Positions 56,340 to 64,000 of a DNA stretch of 64,000 nt are shown here, one piece after another (within the stretch, counting starts at the first letter, position 1; each line of letters starts with the position of its first letter). Origin of the DNA: Podocnemis expansa (lineage: Eukaryota > Chordata > Testudines > Podocnemididae); the NCBI GenBank assembly GCA_007922195.1, contig ML681964.1, positions 6,838,445-6,902,444 of the forward strand, given 5' to 3'. Below the pieces are notes generated by a model that was given only the letters and a program-made list of their open reading frames with translations, did not search any database and was not told where the DNA came from. The position numbers and the translations under genes were made by a program.

Positions 56340-57470
56340 GTTAGTTTCTGTGGGGCAGTTTCTGCTCTGCTACTTCAGGAATTCCCCAGACTGCTTCCAG
56401 ATTTACCCCAGTATTAGAAAGTAGGTCATAGTGGTTGCTAAACGCATGCGGCCCTCTACTTCCAGTTATTCTTTGGTCACTGGGGATACACTGGAAGTAG
56501 CCAGAAGCACCCACTGTGCCAGGTGATTCTACCGCACTCGTCCACACCATGGCCTGGCTATGTCTGCAATCCACTAGGCCCATCCCTTGAGTGATGTTAA
56601 CTCATACTCGCCACAGCAGCATAGCTGGGCCTCTTTTCCAGACTTGGGGGTCTACTGCCAATGCCTATCCAGAACCACAGTCCAGGAAGGGGCACTGTTG
56701 CCTGAAGTGTCGCTCTTGCCCACACATGAAGCACGGGCCCTTCAAGTCACAGTTGGCTGGCTCATCTCCTTGGGAGTGGACTGTCTGGGGGGGACATCTC
56801 CCCCACTTCAGGGACCCCAGTCCTTCTGCCATTTCACTTTGGCAGTTAGGTTTCATCTTCCAGCTAGGGGCACTTCTCACTGGAATGGCTGATTTAGCAG
56901 TCCTCAGTCATTCCTTATCACTCACCCTCCACTAGGGGTTGGAGTCTTGCTTCCTACGGTGTCTGACTTCATGAGTGAGGCCAGATCCTTGGCAGATGTA
57001 GTTCTCCATGATGATCACACTCTCTGATAGGATTGATGGTCTGTGGCATCTCACCTGCCCCTTCTGCCAAGCTGAGAGAATCTGGGTGAATTGCTCTAAT
57101 ATGATCACTTCTACCAGTTGCACTCTGGTCTGCTTTTCAAAGACTAAACCACTTTGACACTGATCCCACATATATTGAGCTACTATCTAAGGCCAAGTTT
57201 CTGCTGGGTACCTCTCTTGGCACAATCTCTGACAGAATACCTCAGTACTGGTGCCTGTGCAGTCAAGAATATCTCTTTTTACTTCTGCACAGTCAAGTGT
57301 CTCAACAGGATCCAAACTTCGACACAGAGCTTGTCCAGGGCTGGGCAGACATGGGGCTGTCAGGGAGGCGAGGTGTTCTGGTGGTGAATGTGCTTTGGTA
57401 GCCATCTGTTCAAAGGTGACTGGAAAGGCCTTGGGGTCATCTCTGGGGTCCATTTTCATGAACCAAAGGG
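56340..57470 (-). pseudogene. Decayed Gypsy (Gmr1-like) retrotransposon gag and protease
   Basis: On the minus strand, three shifted open frames follow each other in gag order. Positions 57459-57187 begin MKMDPRDDPKAFPVTFEQMA with PPEHLASLTAPCL and ALCRSLDP, the pattern of the SCAN-like capsid segment in Gmr1-type Gypsy Gag. Positions 57110-56990 carry VEVIILEQFTQIL and the HRPSILSESVIIMENY region, its second half. Positions 56750-56700 carry CFMCGQERHFRQQC, a CX2CX4HX4C zinc knuckle. Positions 56580-56545 carry GLVDCRHSQAMVW, a decayed aspartic-protease active site in which the usual D-[ST]-G is lost. The frame changes between parts and the altered catalytic motif show it is dead. Family assignment is from motif memory. 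Confidence 0.75.
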
Positions 57471-58337
57471 CAGCCTGTTGGGAAAGGCACCTCGTAGAAA
57501 TCTGGGCACCACAGCATTGGAAGCCCTAAGGGGCTGTGGTAGTGCCACCACCTACAGTATCAGCATTGCCATTGTGCCTGGATCTCCAGCATCCATTACA
57601 GCAGTTTTACGTACCAGTGATTCACTTTAGAGTCATTCCCTCACTATGGTGGTAGCTTTTTTAACAAGACTCAGTCAAGACCCACGTTCTCCACACATGC
57701 AAGGAGGGTTGAGTTCATGGCCAGCAGTACCCCTCAGTGCTCTGGCTTGCGTCACCCGGTGGTGGGAGTCAGTGGCCACTTTGCTTAGTGGCTGGATTCA
57801 GCAGCTGTGTCACAGTCTGAGGCCAGGAGGTAGAGGAACTCAGTCCTCCGTACTCCACTGGGTTCAAACCAGGGCTCAAAGAAACATCATTCAAAATGTA
57901 CAGCCTAGGAGACAGGGGCCCCTACACCTGCTCCCTGGGCTACTTCCTACCCTGACTTCAGATTCTCTGCCAACCCCATTAGTCTGCCTTTGGGTCCCCC
58001 TAGACAGTTCTTTCGGAGTTACTCTCCACCAGTCTCCCTCTGTCTGCATTGGGTCATTGATCTCAGTCCCCAAGGCTTAAGGATGTTGTGTGACTTGACC
58101 TTATGGTCTGGTCCCAGCCTTGGGGAGCATCAGCAACTTCTCTGCAGGAAGCAGCAACAATCAGCTGCTCTTGTGCTTGCTTGGTCTGGACTGAGCTGAG
58201 CTATTGCCTGTTGAATTCTGCCTCCATTGTGAGCAGGCCCAACAGAGACAGGAGGCAAGGCCTCCTGGGTCCAGAGACCAACCTCTTAACCCTCACTTCT
58301 GCAGTGTGGGATTCATTTACCCCATCACAGGGTTGTG
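57471..58337 (-). mobile_element. Probable 5' leader and LTR of the Gypsy remnant
   Basis: Upstream of gag on the minus strand there is non-coding text that ends at TGTGATGGGGTAAATGAATC (58337 leftward), a plausible LTR start. CAACCTCTTAACCCTCACTT on plus fits an LTR family I associate with turtle Gypsy elements. The inner LTR end and primer-binding site were not resolved. Confidence 0.4.
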
Positions 58338-58901
58338 CTCATGCTAGATCTAGATCACTCCCATCGCTGGTTCCTAGAGAAAGAAAAAAAAACATTTGTT
58401 CAATTACAAAACTGATGAGTTACAGACAAAAAATTGTAAATCTATAATATATACAGCACAGTATATGAATTAAAAGAATAATATTAAACTCCTTTATCTT
58501 CTCAACCATCTACATCCCAAAAGTGGTTGGGGGGGTGGTGGGAGGAAGTACAGCTGTGTTCACACTAATATCTATGTAATGTAAGAGTGAGATATGAGCT
58601 CTTAATTTTCTGCCATGGATTCTGCAAGTGTGGTCATATAGTCCTGTCCCTCATAATGCAGATCTAGATCCTCATGCAGGACAGAATGTTTTAAAACAAA
58701 AGGGAAACAGATGCAAAGTCAGTCTATAGCATGAACTGTATGCAATTCGCCAGAAATTGTCTGTGTCAGGAACTGGGGAATAGATGCAATAGATGTTGTA
58801 TATACGTGGTTAGAGTGTACCCAAAACACATTAATGTAGATGTGCTGAAGAGTTGCAGACAGTACAAGTTCAATCACATTCATTAAATTCTCTACCATAG
58901 A
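58338..58901. other. No gene recognised
   Basis: AT-rich sequence between the Gypsy LTR and the hAT transposon. Confidence 0.5.
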
Positions 58902-59268
58902 TAGGGCCTTACCAAATTCATAGTCCATTTTCACAAATTTCATAGTCATAGTGTTTTAGAAATCTTTAATGTCAAGTTTCAGCTATTGAAATCTTAAAAG
59001 TTCACAGTGCTGTAACAAAGCATGAATGTGTATTTTAAAACCGGAAAATATAAAGAGAAAGCCCTTAAGTTAACAACAGGTGAAAAAAAAGTACTAGCTT
59101 CAAATGACATTTATTGTCCAACAGTAACTCAGAGACTATTGTGAAGAGCTGAGCTTTAACAGGTCTCATTCTTTAGTCGCTGATGTCAGTGGTAGAATAT
59201 GAGCAGGGATCATCCTGCAACGGGGTCTTTCTTGATTCTGTTTCTGCATTGAAAAGAGTAGTCAGTGT

Positions 59269-60933
59269 TTAAACACAGCTCTCTTTTGTGTCCATGAAGT
59301 TCACTAGAATTGTCAGACAGTACCAAGCTAGGCTTGCAAAGTGAGGGGTTCTGCCTTCCACTGAGTCCCAAAACTGTAGCACCACCAGCAACATATAGTC
59401 CAATTCATTTGTGATATCTTTGTAAGAAGGAATCTCTGGCATACAATTCTTGTGAAAGCCAGGAACTGCATTAAGTGAAGTTAAATCCACCATCAAGGAG
59501 TGCATTTATGCAATATCAAAAATATGCACAGCTTTTAGGAACCATGTTGCAGGGTGTTGAAACTTTTGGGGTTTTTTTTGTTCATTGCTTGACTCTTCCC
59601 CATAGCAGTAATATTGTCTGATCTTCTTTGCCATGCAAAAAACCACCTGCTGAGGACACTGTCATTTGTTGTAAGAGACATTTTCACTGGATTGCACTTC
59701 AGCCCACAACACTACATCCACCACTCTGCTGCTAGCTTTGGGGCTTGTGACATATTGAGGTCCGAGCCAAGTGATTAACTTCATCAGTCCGATGGCATTC
59801 TTGGCCACAAACTCAACTTCCTTATTCGCTGCGTATGGTTAAGAGTTGAAAAGTCTATTGAAACCTGCATTTTCAGTGTCTGTGTCAGCTCTTCTGAGAC
59901 AAACTCTGAGTAGTACTTCAGATAAACTGCATCGTATTGTAGAGCCTAGAACCAGGAATTCCACAGAAAAGCAAAATTTTTAGTTCGCCAATTTAAATAA
60001 TTTCAGTTGTGTTTTCAATGTTCTGCCTGTATCAAATGTATGGCTCGGGTGGTGCTTAAAAATCTTTTTATGTAGCTGAACAGTTTATCAACTTCACCCA
60101 ACTCGCATCTCCACAGCTAACTGAGAAGATAAATTAAATGTGCATTACGTCATATGGCCAAGATCTTGGAGAACAGATTTGCAAGATTTCATCATGTAAG
60201 TTGTATTGTCACTTATGAAAGCAGATATTTTTTCAGAATTCACACCAAATTTTGAAATTGTTTTGATTATTACTTGAGTAGTGCAGTTAACAGTATCCAA
60301 ATAAATACAGTAGGCAAGCACTGTTGTTTCCTCTCCTATCTGTACATCTTCAGCCTTGTCAGAAATGAACTCAAAGAGAACATGCAGTACCTAGTTGTCT
60401 TGCACATCAGATGGCCTTGTTGGAAATAATTGCAAAAGACTCACAAGGTAATTAGAGACTTCCTCTCCACAAAATGTGCAACAAAAAGCTTTGGAAAGGA
60501 GTCCTGTTGTAGTTTATTTGCACTTGGTTAGCAACCAGCATTTTGTACATTCCATTAAATTAAGTCACACAGCTTTGGGAGATCATGTGTACCAGTGGTA
60601 TATTTGCGCTAACGAATGCATCGACGAGTTCCACTGTAGCTAAATGATGGGTCTCAAAGCTCTATATTGTCTTTTTAAAAAGAAATGAAAATGGTTTTTG
60701 GTTTTACCTTTTCACATGCTAGCAATGTGCTATCTACAGCCCTCTTCCCACCTCAGCAGCTTTCTGAGCCTGAGTGGAGCCGAACTGTTATCTGCCGTAT
60801 GTGACCCAACAACACCGAAGCTTGTACGAAACAGTTTGTCGCCATCAGCACATAGAATTTGGCTTCCAAATTCTTTCACAAGATCCATTACAGTAATAAT
60901 TGCAGAGGTTTTTGATGTACTCTGGATGCTCAT
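59269..60933 (-). pseudogene. hAT transposase pseudogene with CGGBP1-like BED domain
   Basis: Read on minus. Positions 60933-60730 encode MDLVKEFGSQIL, DGDKLFRTSF and SHTADNSSA, aligned with the N-terminal DNA-binding part of CGGBP1 (EFGGEL, GGKLFCTSC), but the zinc Cys pair is replaced by Arg and Phe. Near 60330-60150 the text EETTVLAYCIYLDTVNCTTQ, then SAFISDNTTYMMKSCKSVLQ, matches the hAT catalytic region around the conserved SDN. Positions 59505-59269 encode SYKDITNELDYM, FWDSVEGRTPHFASLAWYCL and VNFMDTKES, the C-terminal hAT dimerisation segment. Stops and frame changes between the parts show it is inactive. The order and strand agree with the flanking TIRs. Confidence 0.8.
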
Positions 60934-61047
60934 TTTAAAATAATTTCACTTGTCTTTTGGTAAGCTACCGATAGAGATGACTAAGAAGAAAACTGCCCTA
61001 GATCCAGACTCATGTCTACCGATCAGTGAGTTGAGCCCTGCGTCATA

Positions 61048-61150
61048 GGGTGACCAGACGTCCCAATTTCATAGGGACAGTTCCACTGCTCAGGGCTTTT
61101 TCTTATATAGGTGCTTATAAGCCCCATCTTGATTTTTCACACTCGCCATT
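61048..61150. mobile_element. GGTGACCAGACGTCCC-type repeat fragment nested in hAT
   Basis: CATAGGGTGACCAGACGTCC followed by TTTTTCTTATATAGG and TTGATTTTTCACACT matches a dispersed sauropsid MITE I recall; its other end is missing. Confidence 0.6.
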
Positions 61151-61319
61151 GCAAAGCGTTACTCAATACATCCTAGCAAGTTCATGACTTTACTATTCTT
61201 TCATATTGAAACAAACTCATCATCAAATCTGGATTTTACTGCAGGCTAAACATTCATAAAAGACCAGATTTCACAGTCCCTGGTGCATTTTTCACAGCCA
61301 TGAATTTGGTAAGGCCCTA

Positions 61320-61900
61320 GACAATGCTACTGAAGTTAAAAGAAACTTCTATCTGTATCATATTTATAGCTAATTTTAAAAAAAGACTAATTGGTTTTAT
61401 ATTATTTTGAGCTACTGGTTTAAATACCGTCCTTTATAAGTCATATAGCGAAAGGATCTAATACAATTGAACTATAACCATGATGACTTTTCTAAATGAG
61501 TGGCTTGGTTCAGTACCAATAATCAAAGACAACAGGAATCCTTCCATTGAATACAGTGGTCTGCAAGAGCAATTTACTGCATGCACTTTTATTCTTCAAT
61601 TAGATTTTATGTGCGTGCCTAATTTTTTAAAATCGTTGCACCTTTTCTTTTTACTGACGTAAACCTTAATAAGGTGGTCCCTGTGTGCTTTAACTTGTCA
61701 CTGCATCCCTGTATGCAACCAGAATGGTTTAGGAAGAGGCTTGAGATAAATACAGAATGAATATTCTAATAATTATAAAACAGGAACTGCCTCACTGATA
61801 GTTCACCTCTAGCTCCCTGTCTTAGAGTGATCAGTACCAGATGCTTCACAGAAAGGTGAAAAACCTTTTAATGAATAGGTATGTACTAACATATGCAGTA
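61320..61900. other. No feature recognised
   Basis: AT-rich intergenic sequence. Confidence 0.5.
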
Positions 61901-62176
61901 TTCTTGTAGCTGTCTCGGGTCCCAGGATATTAAAAAGACAAAGTGGGTGATGTAATATCTTTTGGACTAAACTCTATTGGTGAGGGAGAAACAAACGTGT
62001 TAATTACTTATGGTAAATGATCTGTTCCACTGCATTTTGGTGTGATGCTCAGAGTTTCTCAGCCCTAAAAAAGAGCTTTGTGTAAGCTTGTCTCTCTCAC
62101 CAAGAGAAATGAGTTCAATAAAAGATAGTACCTCACCCACCTTGTATCTCAGTTATGTACTAACATGACTACAATA
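61901..62176. mobile_element. Snap-back repeat, second family
   Basis: The left arm TTCTTGTAGCTGTCTCGGGT, AAGTGGGTGATGTAATATCTT and TTGGTGAGGGAGAAAC is mirrored by CTCACCAAGAGAAATGAGTT, AAAGATAGTACCTCACCCAC and ACTAACATGACTACAATAG. Between the arms lies a divergent loop with CTAAAAAAGAGCTTTGTGTAAGC-type text. Confidence 0.7.
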
Positions 62177-63188
62177 GAAGTTTCTTCCTAATCCACATGA
62201 CGAGTGGTTGGTTTACACCCTGAAGCATGAATGTTTATGATTGCTTGTGCATTTTTATCCTATGTAATGTTACTATGTTGTTACTCATATAAACATCAAA
62301 TGCAAACGGACTCACTAGGCCACTTAAAATGAAAAACAGAAATAATTCTATATTATGATAAAATGTATTCCATCTACTTTAGCCACAATAAAAGGACACA
62401 TGACATCACCAAATTTGTGAATAATACAAGTATCTGTAACTGTCACTGCAGATTTCCTTGGACGACCAAGATTTGGCCTCTATTTTTAGGAATTACAGAC
62501 AACATATATTAACTTTGTATTAATTATTCCTATGTTATAACAAAATTATCATGGCTCAGTTTTTCGCTGCAATATATTTCTTTCACTGTAATAAGTTACT
62601 TGACCTCCATACTCAGGTTATTTATTTGAGGACTGAATTATTGCTTTGTAAGAAAGAAATGATACTATTATAATGTAATTATGTTGATTGTGGTTTACTG
62701 GGGAGCAACATAATGGATTATATGAGTACAGTGGTGTACCATAACTTTCTAGCCTGCACTATTGCACCAAATTTGCATTTCTGACAACAGCTGATTTCTA
62801 ATAATACATTTTACTGTCCCTGCAAAATATCACAACAGTTTTACTGAAGGCATACAGTTGGTACGCAACTATGTGATGCTTCTCCTGTTCTGTGTGTAGA
62901 ATAGCTGCATTTATTTTCTCCTCTGTATTCTCTCCAGGAGAGGCCTTGCACTGCATCAACCTTCCCATGTAATCTAATTTGTTAATTAATAAACATACCT
63001 CATATGTCCTCTTCAATTTGTTTTCAGACTGTCCTCTGCCAGTTTGATGGAGAGTGTCTTAAATCAAAGCACTGAGATTCATTGGTAGGGTACATAAACC
63101 GGAGACTTATTGATCACTTCTGAACTGCATAGTACAAATACTCACACACTAGTACTCAGCAAGTCTCCCAAAGTCCTCTTCCAACATG
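62177..63188. other. No gene recognised
   Basis: AT-rich intergenic sequence with no clear repeat ends. Confidence 0.5.
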
Positions 63189-63505
63189 CAGCTGAACAAA
63201 CAAGGAATCCTGCGGCACTTCTAAAGACTAACAAATTAATTTATTGCATAAGCTTTCCTGGGAGAAAAATCCCACTTCGTCAGATGTTTTGAAGATGAGA
63301 GAACTAACAAAATGAGAGGAAAATAAATTCCTCTCATTCTGTAAGTTCCCCCATTTTCAAAGTGTCTGACAAAATGGGATTTTCTCCCAGGAAGGTCATG
63401 CGATAAATACATTTGCTAGTCTTTAGAAGTGCAGCAGGATTCCTTGTTTGTTTTGTTGAACTAGATTAACATGGCTACTATCCCTTTGGAACTTGTCAAC
63501 ATGCA
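63189..63505. mobile_element. Snap-back palindrome, full pair of arms
   Basis: The left arm CAAACAAGGAATCCTGCGGC to AAAAATCCCACTTCGTCAGAT is mirrored by GTCTGACAAAATGGGATTTT to CAGCAGGATTCCTTGTTTG, with AGATTAACATGGCTACTATC..CC and GGAACTTGTCAAC at the outer end. Loop of about 80 bp. Confidence 0.85.
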
Positions 63506-64000
63506 GCTGAGCCCAGAATAAAAGCCAGGATGGATTTGGTGGAGGCTCTCTCTTTGTTCAGAGTCTCCCATGCTATTGTATTGTTGTCACGGATGTAAAG
63601 TAATTGTTGCACAACTGAATTAACTCTATTCAACTTTCCTGAAGTATTTTCCTCCTCAGGTCTGGCTGCCACCAAAGTTTAAATTCATTTTGTTCCTCTT
63701 CTTTATTAATCTGATTGATCATTGGATGAGGTACCTGCAGAAGTGCAACATATAAGCCCAAGTAGATCAAAAATAAAAATTCAAGTTCTTTTGCAGATTT
63801 TGGGGAAATCCCCAAATTTTGTCAAAATTCATCACAGATTTCTATTATCCCTTCATATCATTTGTGCATTTTCCACTTCTGGAGCACAGCAGTATTCTAA
63901 TGTTTGGTAGTGTAATGCACTAGAAAGTCAACAGACAAAATTCAGCCCAGCCTTAAAGAGATGCAACTCTCATTTACATCTGAGCTGAAAACAGCTTAAT
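63506..64000. other. No gene recognised
   Basis: AT-rich sequence; GAGATGCAACTCTCATTTAC near the end resembles the dispersed sauropsid repeat at 41357. Confidence 0.45.

Larger units (their letters stand above)
58902..61319 (-). mobile_element. Decayed autonomous hAT transposon, CGGBP1-like group
   Basis: Perfect 20-bp terminal inverted repeats, TAGGGCCTTACCAAATTCAT at the left and its complement at the right end, enclose 2.4 kb. Subterminal text also pairs loosely (TCCATTTTCACAAATTTCA / GTGCATTTTTCACAGCCAT). An 8-bp target duplication could not be confirmed. The element carries the transposase remnant and a nested GGTGACCAGA-type fragment. Confidence 0.85.

Noticed and set aside
54200..64000. 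Search for RPL15 or NKIRAS1 exons upstream of NR1D2
   Set aside because: No matching protein segment was recognised; the intergenic distance may exceed the window.

Overview
The window is nuclear DNA from a non-avian sauropsid, most likely a turtle, with a crocodilian as the main alternative. The reasons are intron-rich vertebrate gene structure, a CR1 retroposon, MIR-like SINE fragments, a Gypsy gag with a SCAN-like domain, a CGGBP1-like hAT transposon, and many snap-back and hAT-type MITEs that I recall as typical of turtle and crocodilian assemblies. The species call is an inference; no database was searched.

One protein-coding gene is complete: NR1D2, encoding REV-ERB beta, on the minus strand. 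Its ATG is at 53832 and its stop at 32108-32110. Eight coding exons join in phase with GT/AG junctions into 1734 nt, or 577 residues (human protein: 579 from memory). The C4 zinc-finger DNA-binding domain, the hinge, the ligand-binding domain without helix 12, and the two haem-ligand residues (Cys382, His566) are all present. A CpG island of about 1 kb covers the start. Just inside intron 1, a 106-bp block holds two CACGTG E-boxes, a perfect RORE, a D-box and a CRE-like site. The 3' UTR runs left from 32107, probably to about 28.2 or 28.8 kb, and carries AU-rich elements beside the stop and a (GU)20 tract.

From 1 to about 28.2 kb the window is intergenic and repeat-rich. Its MITEs are built from repeated palindromic words (TTAAGTCGACTTAA, TTTCGAAA and TTCGAACTAA classes), one of them containing a 400-bp assembly gap. 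There is a nested complex at 19.6-23.5 kb: a long inverted repeat enclosing two LTR-like direct repeats and a CR1 that is itself split by a hAT element with a perfect 8-bp target-site duplication. GC-rich, G-run-rich sequence follows. No exon of THRB, the neighbour expected from mammalian synteny, was seen.

The introns of NR1D2 (32.3-53.8 kb) hold four hAT MITEs with clear or near-perfect 8-bp target duplications, a MIR, a tRNA-like SINE, snap-back elements, a perfect 32-bp tandem duplication next to an exon donor, and a 52-bp minisatellite.

From 54.2 to 64 kb, upstream of NR1D2, there are two copies of a 285-bp TIR element, a decayed Gypsy gag-protease remnant, a 2.4-kb decayed hAT transposon with 20-bp perfect TIRs, and two snap-back elements. 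No second host gene was recognised.
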